A stretch of DNA of 5,686 nt from an uncultured Erysipelotrichaceae bacterium (GCA_944325295.1 CALUZL010000063.1:1-5686), one strand, 5' to 3'. Positions 1 through 5,353 are shown, counted from the first letter of the stretch. Notes: generated by a model not told the origin, from the letters alone. Numbers and translations: made by a program.

Positions 1-610
1 GTATCAAACGACCTTCAAAATCGACATTCAAAAGCGGACAGATCTTCAAGGCACTTCCCAAAAATCCGGAGACCTTAGATACCCTTCCTCCTCTTACAAG
101 GTAGGTCAGATCGGTTGTAAAGAACCAGTGATGGATATTGAGCTTATGCGCCTCGATCCAATCCAGGTTATCTTTAAGCGACATACCATTATCCAGATTA
201 TCTTTAGCAAGTTTTACAAGCATCCCATAGCCGCTGCTTGCCGCCATACTGTTGACGACATATACCTGGCCTTTATTTTCCTCATTGAGGTTTTTTGCAG
301 CCAGACAAGCGCTGTTGTAAGATCCGGAAATACCTGCCGACAAACACAGATGGATGACATCGATACCCTTTTCTACATAGGTACGCCAGAATTCCATGTA
401 ACGGCCAACACCGACTTGCGAAGTCGTCGGCACGGCACCATCGATCATCGCCTTATAAAAATCGTGAAGGGCAAAAGAAACACCGTAATCATCATCGTAT
501 TCCTTACCGTTGAGAGTAAAGGTAAAAGGAATGAAATCGATATTGTTTTTTTCAAAGAAGTTCAGGTCCATATCGACCGTTGAACAACAAGTAATGACAT
601 ATTCATTCAT
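1..610 (-). CDS. DegV family protein (fatty-acid binding), 5' part only
   Basis: I translated this frame from the minus strand; 203 codons are present and the gene continues past the left edge. The start is ATG at 610-608, with an AAGGAG ribosome binding site about 9 nt upstream (complement of 620-625). The protein begins MNEYVITCCSTVDM and shows DegV hallmarks in order: PTTSQ at residues 61-65, GISGSYNSA at about 93-101, an N-S-x-A-A-S-S-G-Y-G stretch at about 120-129, and TTDLTYLVRGGRVSK followed by FLGSALKICPLL at about 165-194. DegV proteins (FakB-like) are cytosolic two-domain proteins that bind a fatty acid. In Firmicutes some hand the fatty acid to the kinase FakA for phosphorylation and use in phospholipid synthesis. 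No fakA is in the window, so the ligand and partner are unknown. The gene is divergent from the RhuM block. The family call is firm; the specific role is inferred. Confidence 0.93.
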   Translation of the reverse strand, partial: MNEYVITCCSTVDMDLNFFEKNNIDFIPFTFTLNGKEYDDDYGVSFALHDFYKAMIDGAVPTTSQVGVGRYMEFWRTYVEKGIDVIHLCLSAGISGSYNSACLAAKNLNEENKGQVYVVNSMAASSGYGMLVKLAKDNLDNGMSLKDNLDWIEAHKLNIHHWFFTTDLTYLVRGGRVSKVSGFLGSALKICPLLNVDFEGRLI

Positions 611-631
611 AAACTATATCTCCTTGTCATC

Positions 632-660
632 ATTTTAACGTCCAACACTGGTCAATACAA
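632..660 (-). promoter_or_regulatory. Possible sigma-A promoter for the degV-family gene
   Basis: On the minus strand there is TTGTAT (655-660), a 17-nt spacer, then TAAAAT (632-637). The -10 element is good and the -35 element is weak. Transcription would begin near 625, leaving a leader of only about 15 nt, so the ribosome binding site would lie at the very 5' end. That short leader lowers confidence. Confidence 0.33.
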
Positions 661-695
661 GAAAAAATGAAACACACTTTCAAAAACAAGCCGGC

Positions 696-824
696 AGCCC
701 TTTTTTAAAACCATTAAGGAAACATCCAAGAATAGTTCTCTATATGTTATGAGCACTGATTTTGGAGAAGAGAAATGACAAATGATATCGTAATATTTAG
801 AAATGGTGAACTGGAATTAGAAGT
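696..824 (+). repeat. Direct repeat, copy A: leader and first codons of RhuM copy 1
   Basis: This stretch matches 1387-1516 almost without gaps (one 1-nt indel). From 731 to 824 I count only 4 differences from the second copy, including the start-codon change. Identity falls sharply after 824. It holds the GGAG ribosome binding site (764-767), 7 nt before the ATG at 775. No convincing -35/-10 pair is visible, although TATATGTTATGAG (741-753), conserved in both copies, could include a -10 element. Confidence 0.85.
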
Positions 825-1155
825 AAATGTTAATCCGGATCAAGAAACCGTATGGTTAAATCGTGAACAGATGAGTGATTTATTTGATCGTGATATTAAA
901 ACGATCGGCAAACATGTCTTTAATATCTTTAAAGAAGGCGAGCTTGATAGAAAGATGGTTGTCGCAAAATTTGCGACAACCACTAGACACGGAGCAATAA
1001 GAGATAAAACGCAAACAAAAAACGTTGAATTCTACAATCTTGATGTCATTATATCTGTTGGCTATCGTGTCAAATCACAAAGAGGAATTGCTTTTCGAAA
1101 GTGGGCCAGCTCGATCTTAAAAGACTACATGATCAGAGGCTATGCTATTAATTAA
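775..1155 (+). CDS. Truncated RhuM-family protein (N-terminal domain only), copy 1
   Basis: This 126-residue product matches only the N-terminal domain of the virulence RhuM family: VWLNREQMSDLFDRD at about 26-40, EFYNLDVIISVGYRVKSQRG at about 85-104, and FRKWASSILKDYMIRGYAIN at the end. The start ATG has GGAG 7 nt upstream. Copy 2 (1482-2411) aligns without gaps over the whole length, then continues for about 190 more residues. Here a TAA at 1153-1155 replaces the continuation, so the C-terminal Fic domain is missing and only decayed traces follow. RhuM was named from a Salmonella pathogenicity island, and its biochemical role is not established. The N-domain has a look of sequence-specific recognition (QDQIATLFDVD-like helices), which is inference. 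It may still yield a stable domain-only protein, or be a pseudogene fragment. The region is visibly AT-richer than the prmC-murA cluster, which suits horizontal acquisition. Confidence 0.75.
   Translation: MTNDIVIFRNGELELEVNVNPDQETVWLNREQMSDLFDRDIKTIGKHVFNIFKEGELDRKMVVAKFATTTRHGAIRDKTQTKNVEFYNLDVIISVGYRVKSQRGIAFRKWASSILKDYMIRGYAIN
956..982. repeat. Perfect 27-nt palindrome inside RhuM copy 1
   Basis: The left arm TGGTTGTCGCAAA (956-968) and right arm TTTGCGACAACCA (970-982) are exact reverse complements around a single A at 969. It encodes residues around MVVAKFATTT. An inverted repeat of different sequence occupies the same aligned position in copy 2 (1646-1676). It could act as an operator or as an mRNA hairpin after a shift in pairing, since a 1-nt loop cannot form as such in RNA. 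Part of it may reflect the naturally symmetrical codons of V-V-A-x-x-A-T-T. Confidence 0.8.
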
Positions 1156-1388
1156 AATGATGCCGAATGAAAGAATTGTTTACGTTTAATCAAAGCTTTC
1201 GAAATACACCAATAATAACGTTTGACAAATAATAAACATTAATAAACATTCATCAAAATGTCTTTGGTCAAGATACCATTAAAGTGCCAAAGAGAAAGCT
1301 ACTGATCTTTCATATTATTTCATTAAAATCATCTCTTCGACTTATACGCTATATAAATAATCCGGATACATATCTGTTTTATTTATAG
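1156..1388 (+). pseudogene. Decayed Fic-domain remnant of RhuM copy 1
   Basis: This gene-free stretch retains traces of the C-terminal half seen in copy 2. First, 1159-1206 aligns codon by codon with 1902-1949 (DxE...L..I.AF against DLE...L..I.AY), but with TGA and TAA stops. This implies a deletion of about 57 nt just after residue 126. Second, 1251-1338 clearly matches 2130 onward: HQNVFGQ, then after a 1-nt deletion EKATDLSYYFIK, against YQNVFGQ and EKAANLLYFLIK. The catalytic HPF becomes HLF (1330-1338) and the rest of the motif is lost. Third, 1353-1388 (INNPDTYLFYL, stop) resembles the LNKNHHLII region. The first and third matches are weaker than the second. The remnant ends where the repeated leader of copy 2 begins. 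Confidence 0.72.
1231..1250 (+). repeat. Perfect 10-bp tandem repeat in the decayed region
   Basis: AATAAACATT occurs twice back to back (1231-1240 and 1241-1250). It lies at the junction where about 136 nt appear to have been lost relative to copy 2, so it may be a slippage or deletion scar. Confidence 0.8.
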
Positions 1389-1516
1389 CACTTTATTAAA
1401 AGTTTTTAAGGAAATCTCTAAAAATAGTTCTCTATATGTTATGAGTACTAATTTTGGAGAAGAGAAATAACAAATGATATCGTGATATTTAGAAATGGTG
1501 AACTGGAATTAGAAGT
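1387..1516 (+). repeat. Direct repeat, copy B: leader and first codons of RhuM copy 2
   Basis: This is the counterpart of 696-824, with the repeat units about 692 nt apart. The ribosome binding site GGAG (1456-1459) is intact. The triplet at the start-codon position (1467-1469) is ATA where copy 1 has ATG. It abuts the last trace of the decayed copy 1 gene, as expected of a tandem duplication. Confidence 0.85.
1455..1469 (+). promoter_or_regulatory. Ribosome binding site pointing at an ATA triplet
   Basis: TGGAGAAG from 1455 is 7 nt before ATA (1467-1469), exactly the geometry that serves the ATG of copy 1. The next in-frame candidate, GTG at 1482, is 22 nt from GGAG, too far for normal use. 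This site therefore decides between ATA initiation, weak GTG initiation, and no translation. Confidence 0.65.
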
Positions 1517-2411
1517 CACTGTTAGTGAAGACCGTGAAAACGTATGGCTTTCACAGGATCAAATAGCAACTTTATTCGATGTTGATAGGACGAGAGTTAC
1601 TCGACACATTAAAAATATATACGAAGATAAAGAACTTGATAAAGATTCAACATGTGCGGAAAGCGCACTTGTTCAAATAGAGGGAAAAAGACACGTAAAA
1701 AGGATAATAAAGATATACAATCTCGACATGATTTTAGCTGTCGGTTATCGTGTAAAATCTCCTAATGGTATTGTATTCCGCAAGTGGGCTACTTCAATCT
1801 TAAAAGACTACATGATCAGAGGTTATGCTGTTAATGAGAAGCGACTGGAGATTTTAAACAAGACAATAGAGATACAATCAAGGATGTTAGCTGCATCTTT
1901 AGATCTCGAAGAAAATGAAATTTTGGATGTAATAGAGGCATATCAAAACGCCCTGACTTTACTTGACGATTATGATCACGGTTCCTTGTCAAAACCAAAA
2001 GGAAAAGATTCAATTTATCGCCTAACTTATGAAGAATGTCGAAAACTTATTGATAAAATGAAGTTTGAGTCGGCTGTCTTTGGTGTTGAAAAAGAAGAAG
2101 GTAAACTAAATGGTATTTTAGCCGCTGTCTATCAAAATGTTTTTGGTCAAGAGCTGTATCCAAGTATCGAAGAGAAAGCTGCTAACCTCTTATACTTTCT
2201 CATTAAAGACCACCCCTTTACCGATGGCTGTAAACGCATCGGAGCGACAATCTTTTTAGAGTTCCTAAATAAGAATCATCATCTGATCATTGATGGTAAG
2301 CAGATAATATCCGACAGCGCGCTTGTAGCCGTAACTTTGATGATCGCTGAGTCAAGATCTCAAGAGAAAGAGACGATGGTGAGACTAGTCATGACTTTCT
2401 TATCGAGATGA
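1482..2411 (+). CDS. RhuM-family protein with C-terminal Fic/Doc domain, copy 2
   Basis: There are 309 residues counted from GTG 1482; the homologous start five codons upstream is ATA (1467). The N-terminal RhuM domain (about 1-120) includes YNLDMILAVGYRVKSPNG and FRKWATSILKDYMIRGYAVN. A polar helical linker follows (about 120-175). The C-terminal Fic/Doc domain (about 180-309) has GxLNGILAAVYQNVFG, YPSIEEKAANLLYFLIKD, and the core motif HPFTDGCKR at 244-252. Fic enzymes usually transfer AMP or phosphate groups to target proteins, with the motif His as catalyst. Here the usual Asn after DG is Cys, so activity is uncertain. The Lys-Arg ending is Doc-like. No antitoxin gene is adjacent. Length is near that of full RhuM-Fic proteins, so the protein looks complete apart from its start. 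The family call is firm; target, activity and expression are unknown. Confidence 0.85.
   Translation: MIFRNGELELEVTVSEDRENVWLSQDQIATLFDVDRTRVTRHIKNIYEDKELDKDSTCAESALVQIEGKRHVKRIIKIYNLDMILAVGYRVKSPNGIVFRKWATSILKDYMIRGYAVNEKRLEILNKTIEIQSRMLAASLDLEENEILDVIEAYQNALTLLDDYDHGSLSKPKGKDSIYRLTYEECRKLIDKMKFESAVFGVEKEEGKLNGILAAVYQNVFGQELYPSIEEKAANLLYFLIKDHPFTDGCKRIGATIFLEFLNKNHHLIIDGKQIISDSALVAVTLMIAESRSQEKETMVRLVMTFLSR
1646..1676. repeat. Inverted repeat inside RhuM copy 2, same position as in copy 1
   Basis: The left arm TTCAACATGTGCG (1646-1658), spacer GAAAG, and right arm CGCACTTGTTCAA (1664-1676) pair at 11 of 13 positions. The centre at 1661 is 194 nt after the start-codon position, the same as for the copy 1 palindrome (centre 969, start 775). 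As RNA it could form a stem with a 5-nt loop. Confidence 0.75.
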
Positions 2412-2428
2412 TCTCAATAAACCTTCCA

Positions 2429-2458
2429 AAAGAAAAACCCTCAGCGAGGGTATTCTTT
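2429..2458. terminator. Bidirectional intrinsic terminator between RhuM-Fic and prmC
   Basis: The core stem ACCCTC (2437-2442) pairs with GAGGGT (2446-2451) around an AGC loop. AAAGAA (2429-2434) can extend it with TTCTTT (2453-2458) across a small internal loop. Read on the plus strand it ends in TTCTTT after the RhuM-Fic stop at 2411. Read on the minus strand it ends in TTTTTCTTTT, about 85-110 nt after the prmC stop. It sits between convergent genes. Confidence 0.82.
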
Positions 2459-2484
2459 AATCAATATATACAAGAGGAGAAACA

Positions 2485-2520
2485 ATGAAAAATCATTTCC
2501 GTCTATATTACACCAAATAA
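2485..2520 (+). CDS. Possible 11-residue peptide or gene remnant with strong RBS
   Basis: AAGAGGAGAAACA precedes an ATG with near-ideal spacing. The frame is MKNHFRLYYTK followed by TAA. No family is recognisable. It lies just after the terminator and before the prmC 3' end, with no evident promoter of its own. It could be the scar of a lost plus-strand gene, a tiny peptide, or chance. Coding function is unproven. Confidence 0.2.
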   Translation: MKNHFRLYYTK

Positions 2521-2540
2521 ATATGTTCAAATTGTGAAAA

Positions 2541-3392
2541 TCATATCTTTTTGATAAACATCATGCGATCTTTGCCGTTTATATCCTTTAAAACCTCGAT
2601 ATCCGCATCGGCAAAATGCTCTTTTGCAATAGTCATCAGAGCTTCTTTTTGGTTATAGCCGATCTCAAAAGCCATGAGCCAGCGCTCGTTTAAGACTTTG
2701 CGAGCATCGGTAAAGATCTGCCGGTAATAGTCAAGACCATCGCTGCCGCCAAAAAGTGCAACATGTGGCTCAAAGTCTCTGACACTGACTTCGATCTCTT
2801 CTTGCAAAGGAATATAAGGCGGGTTTGAGATCAAAATGTCGACATGGGTGCCTTTTGCGATCAGGGGTTTTAGCATGTCGCCGCTCATAAAATCGATAGC
2901 AGCATCATTGTCTAAGGCATTTCTTTTAGCGACATCTAAAGCTTCACTTGAGATGTCTGTAGCGATCATCGAAAGCCTCGCTTCTTCTTTTTTGAGGGCG
3001 ATGGCGATCGCACCGCTGCCGGTTCCGATGTCGGCTGCCGTGATCACTTCCTGATCCTTGAAATACTCATCGATATAACCGAGGATATTGCCGACTAGTT
3101 CTTCGGTCTCAAAGCGTGGGATGAGGACATCTTTGTTGACGACCAGCTTATATCCAAAGAAATAGCAATATCCCAAGACATAATACAGCGGTTCGTCGGC
3201 CAAGATCCTTTTGATCCCGGCTTCAAATTTACCGATTATCTCGCGATCTGCGTCGTTGTCAAGTTCCAAATAGAGATCGATGCCTTTTTCATTGCAAAGC
3301 TCAAAAAGAAAGGCTTTAGCGACCTGTAAGTCCATTCCTTTCTTTTTAAACGCATCTTTGTACATGTATATAAGTTTATGATACGTGATCAT
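2541..3392 (-). CDS. prmC: Release factor glutamine methyltransferase PrmC (HemK)
   Basis: The 283-residue, full-length cytosolic enzyme uses S-adenosylmethionine to methylate the Gln of the GGQ motif of peptide release factors, improving termination. An N-terminal helical release-factor-binding domain (about 1-80) is followed by the family signature LIPRFETE (90-97). Then come SAM-binding motif I DIGTGSGAIAIAL (121-133), an acidic residue after strand 2 (ATD at 144-146), and the catalytic NPPY at 190-193 that positions the glutamine. The C-terminus carries the typical DINGKDRMMF. The start ATG at 3392-3390 gives a 17-nt overlap with the end of prfA; an in-frame ATG ten codons in has no ribosome binding site and is less likely. 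Its substrate PrfA is encoded directly upstream. TGA ends the gene, showing that TGA is a stop in this organism. A terminator lies downstream. Confidence 0.97.
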   Translation of the reverse strand: MITYHKLIYMYKDAFKKKGMDLQVAKAFLFELCNEKGIDLYLELDNDADREIIGKFEAGIKRILADEPLYYVLGYCYFFGYKLVVNKDVLIPRFETEELVGNILGYIDEYFKDQEVITAADIGTGSGAIAIALKKEEARLSMIATDISSEALDVAKRNALDNDAAIDFMSGDMLKPLIAKGTHVDILISNPPYIPLQEEIEVSVRDFEPHVALFGGSDGLDYYRQIFTDARKVLNERWLMAFEIGYNQKEALMTIAKEHFADADIEVLKDINGKDRMMFIKKI

Positions 3393-4455
3393 TGAGCAGT
3401 TTCTCTTTCTCTTCGTTAGCTAAAAGGGCATTGACGATATCGTCAAGCTTGCCGTCGATGATCCGATCGAGCTGGTTTATCGTCAGACCGATGCGATGAT
3501 CAGAGACACGATTTTGCGGATAATTGTATGTCCGGATCTTTTCACTGCGATCACCGGTACCGATCTTGGACTTGCGGATCTCGCCTTCCTTTTCTTTTCT
3601 TTGTCTTTCGTACTCTTCATAGACACGGGCTCTGATGATCCTTAAAGCCGTTTCCCGGTTAGCCATTTGACTACGTCCATCCTGACAGTTGACGGTGATG
3701 CCTGTAGGCTTGTGGACGATCCTGACGGCACTATCGGTCTTGTTTATGTGCTGACCGCCGGCACCGGAGGCCCGATGTGTCTCGATCTCAAGATCGCTGT
3801 CCGGGATCTCGATATCGGCATCTTCAACATCTGGCAAGACTAAGACTGTCGCCGTTGAAGTGTGGATCCGACCCTGTGTTTCCGTCTTTGGCACTCTTTG
3901 AACGCGATGAGCGCCGCTTTCAAATTTGAAATGGCGATACGCTCCTGTACCTTTGACCAAAAAGCTGATGAGCGCATAACCGCCAGCTTCCGATTCACTG
4001 GCTTCCATGACTTGCGTCTTAAAGCCCAGGTTCTCGGCATAGTGTGTATACATGCGGTAAAGATCGCCGGCAAAGATATTGCCCTCATCACCGCCGGCTG
4101 CCCCTCTGATCTCAACGATACAATCGTAGTCATCCTCGGGATCGCGCGGAAGCAGTAATTCATCGATCTTGACCAAAAGCTTTTCTCTTTCCTCTTCCTT
4201 AAGTGAAAGTTCTTCTTTGGCCATCGCTTTTAATTCATGATCATCGCTGTGCAAAAGCTCCTTGGCTCCTTCGATGTCATTTTCGATCTCTTTGTATTTT
4301 TGATATGCCAAATAGGCTTCTCTTAAAGAAGCCTGCTCTTTTGAAAGTTTAGTGACCTTTTTTTGATCCTTGATGACCTCTTCATCGATCAGGAGGTCAT
4401 TTATCTCATCGTACCTTTTCTCGATACTTTCAAGTTTAACTATCCTTGCGTCCAT
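3376..4455 (-). CDS. prfA: Peptide chain release factor 1
   Basis: This 359-residue protein is the usual length for class I bacterial RF1. It enters the ribosomal A site at UAA or UAG and triggers peptidyl-tRNA hydrolysis. Visible elements are an N-terminal coiled-coil-like helical domain (about 1-100), a RGAAGGDEGNIFAGDLYRMY segment (about 117-136), and the stop-codon-recognition tripeptide PKT at 189-191 within HRVQRVPKTETQGRIHTS. That PxT form marks RF1, not RF2. The catalytic GGQ is at 233-235 (ASGAGGQHINKTDSAV). The ATG at 4455 follows the tdk stop by one nucleotide. Its AAGGAG ribosome binding site forms the last two sense codons of tdk, so translation is probably coupled to tdk. It overlaps prmC by 17 nt. 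Nothing suggests damage. Confidence 0.98.
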   Translation of the reverse strand: MDARIVKLESIEKRYDEINDLLIDEEVIKDQKKVTKLSKEQASLREAYLAYQKYKEIENDIEGAKELLHSDDHELKAMAKEELSLKEEEREKLLVKIDELLLPRDPEDDYDCIVEIRGAAGGDEGNIFAGDLYRMYTHYAENLGFKTQVMEASESEAGGYALISFLVKGTGAYRHFKFESGAHRVQRVPKTETQGRIHTSTATVLVLPDVEDADIEIPDSDLEIETHRASGAGGQHINKTDSAVRIVHKPTGITVNCQDGRSQMANRETALRIIRARVYEEYERQRKEKEGEIRKSKIGTGDRSEKIRTYNYPQNRVSDHRIGLTINQLDRIIDGKLDDIVNALLANEEKEKLLNDHVS

Positions 4456-4456
4456 A

Positions 4457-5053
4457 TTACTCCTTGTCTAGTACCGGATGATCCGGCACCTCATGGCAAT
4501 GACGACAGCGCGCCTCATAAGACTCACTGGCACCGACCAAAACGACCGGATCGTTATAAGAAGCCGGTTTGCCGTCGATTATCCTTTGGGTTCTGGTCGC
4601 CGGTGCCCCGCATTTATTGCACACCGCTGTGAGCTTTGTGACAAATTCGGCCTGCGTCATGAGCTTAGGCATTGGCCCGAAAGGCTCGCCTTTAAAATCC
4701 ATAACCAGACCGCTGACCATGACTCTTTTACCGTCATTTGCCAAAGCATCGCAAACCTGACAAACAGTGTCATCGAAGAACTGAACTTCATCGATCGCTA
4801 CCACCTGCGTCGATTTTTTGACGTAGTCCAAGATCTCTACGGCCTTAGTAATAGGATGTGACTCCACAAAACTTCCGGCATGGGATACGACTTTCGTGTC
4901 TGAATAACGATTGTCGATCTTGGGCTTAAAGACCATGATCTCTTTTTTACCAAACTCCAATACCTTTATCCTTCTTATGAGTTCTTCCGTTTTGCCGGCA
5001 AACATACAGCCGGTAATGACTTCCAGCCAACCGTCACGATATCTGTGATACAT
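4457..5053 (-). CDS. tdk: Thymidine kinase (type II, TK1-like)
   Basis: The 198-residue cytosolic enzyme phosphorylates thymidine to dTMP with ATP in pyrimidine salvage. It has the P-loop GCMFAGKT at 15-22 (commonly GSMFSGKT, so a slight variant), the DEVQFF segment at 88-93 with the catalytic glutamate at 89, and the SGLVMDFKGEPFG nucleoside-pocket region at about 114-126. Two zinc pairs are present: C145/C148 and C183/C186. The thymidine-binding lasso reads VGASESYEARC. Length and all key residues fit an active enzyme. The ATG at 5053 has GAGGAGAG about 9 nt upstream. tdk between rpmE and prfA is a conserved Firmicute arrangement. It is probably transcribed from the rpmE promoter, subject to the hairpin at 5075-5106. 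Confidence 0.97.
   Translation of the reverse strand: MYHRYRDGWLEVITGCMFAGKTEELIRRIKVLEFGKKEIMVFKPKIDNRYSDTKVVSHAGSFVESHPITKAVEILDYVKKSTQVVAIDEVQFFDDTVCQVCDALANDGKRVMVSGLVMDFKGEPFGPMPKLMTQAEFVTKLTAVCNKCGAPATRTQRIIDGKPASYNDPVVLVGASESYEARCRHCHEVPDHPVLDKE
4460..4465 (-). promoter_or_regulatory. prfA ribosome binding site inside the tdk 3' end
   Basis: AAGGAG on the minus strand encodes the last two residues of Tdk (Lys-Glu) and lies 4 nt before the prfA ATG. The tdk TAA falls between the two. This layout favours ribosomes passing directly from tdk to prfA. Confidence 0.8.
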
Positions 5054-5074
5054 AATTATTCTCTCCTCAATTGA

Positions 5075-5106
5075 AAAGATAAGAGCTATTGAGCGCTCTT
5101 ATCTTT
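5075..5106 (-). terminator. Hairpin across the rpmE stop codon: weak terminator or attenuator
   Basis: On the minus strand AAAGATAAGAGC and GCTCTTATCTTT form a perfect 12-bp stem with loop GCTCAATA. The left arm includes the last codons of rpmE and the TAG stop lies in the loop-proximal part. The stem has few GC pairs and only a short T-run (TTTT) follows, so termination would be partial. This would lower tdk-prfA-prmC output relative to rpmE. Protection of the rpmE message is an alternative role. Confidence 0.6.
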
Positions 5107-5304
5107 AAGACCATATTTCTTATTGAATTTCTCGATCCTACCAGCTGCAGCAGCGAATCTTTGTCTTCCCGTATAGAACGGATGACAATTTGAACAAGTA
5201 TCGACTTTGATATCACCTTTAGTTGAACCTGTTTCAAATGTTGCTCCACAACTCGTACAAGTTACAGTCACTCTTTTGTATTCAGGATGGATCCCTTTCT
5301 TCAT
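5086..5304 (-). CDS. rpmE: 50S ribosomal protein L31, zinc-binding (C+) type
   Basis: This 72-residue large-subunit protein starts MKKGIHPEYKRVTVTCTSCG and contains the zinc-ribbon cysteines C16, C19, C37 and C40, followed by HPFYTGRQRF, diagnostic of L31 type A. L31 helps bridge the large and small subunits, and C+ forms hold zinc. The lysine-rich tail (to residue 72) is ordinary. The ATG at 5304 has AAGGGAGAG about 11 nt upstream. The gene has its own strong promoter (5363-5392) and a hairpin leader (5325-5353). Its last codons take part in the hairpin before tdk. In zinc-poor cells C+ L31 is often replaced by a cysteine-less paralogue, but none is in the window. Confidence 0.97.
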   Translation of the reverse strand: MKKGIHPEYKRVTVTCTSCGATFETGSTKGDIKVDTCSNCHPFYTGRQRFAAAAGRIEKFNKKYGLKDKSAQ

Positions 5305-5324
5305 AATCTTTCTCTCCCTTCTGC

Positions 5325-5353
5325 CTTAAGTATCTTAGTCAACCTAAAGTAAG
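5325..5353 (-). promoter_or_regulatory. rpmE 5' leader hairpin, candidate L31 autoregulatory element
   Basis: In the predicted transcript, CUUA/UAAG forms an outer stem and CUUUAG/CUAAG an inner stem (one bulged U) around a GUUGA loop, with an asymmetric bulge AUACU on the 3' side. It starts within a few nt of the predicted transcription start and ends about 20 nt before the rpmE ATG. L31 leaders have been proposed in Firmicutes. Whether this one matches that family needs a covariance search. Confidence 0.42.

Noticed and set aside
128..583. Open frame on the plus strand opposite the DegV gene
   Set aside because: It is antisense to a clear DegV-family frame with a ribosome binding site, has no recognisable domain, and its open length follows from the codon pattern of the real gene.
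689..706. GC-rich CCGGCAGCCC followed by a T-run, terminator-like
   Set aside because: No stem with a usable loop can be formed; GCCGGC is a self-palindrome without loop space.
1474..1485. ATG ATA TCG TGA mini-frame overlapping the start of RhuM copy 2, as a leader peptide
   Set aside because: It is out of frame and three codons long. It also occurs in copy 1 (ending TAA), where the normal start is present, so it is incidental.
696..1516. CRISPR array, insertion sequence or attachment sites as the cause of the repeats
   Set aside because: There are only two repeats about 692 nt apart, no transposase frame, no terminal inverted repeats and no tRNA target; a tandem gene duplication explains the repeats.
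1831..2013. 60-residue minus-strand frame inside RhuM-Fic
   Set aside because: It was considered as a possible antisense antitoxin, but it has no ribosome binding site and its sequence only mirrors the linker-region codons.
2405..2415. GAGAT-G-ATCTC palindrome at the RhuM-Fic stop codon
   Set aside because: Five-base-pair arms are too short to stand out; the stronger GC-rich hairpin at 2429-2458 explains termination.
2541..2543. TGA ending prmC might be read as Trp in a Mollicutes code
   Set aside because: PrmC ends at the expected family length, no in-frame TGA occurs inside the genes, and TGG is used for Trp, so the standard code fits.
2836..3054. Open frame on the plus strand opposite prmC
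   Set aside because: It is a shadow of prmC codons with no ribosome binding site or recognisable product. The same applies to the plus-strand frames opposite prfA (3862-4158), prfA/tdk (4363-4632), tdk (4478-4861, 4569-4760) and murA (5382-5573).
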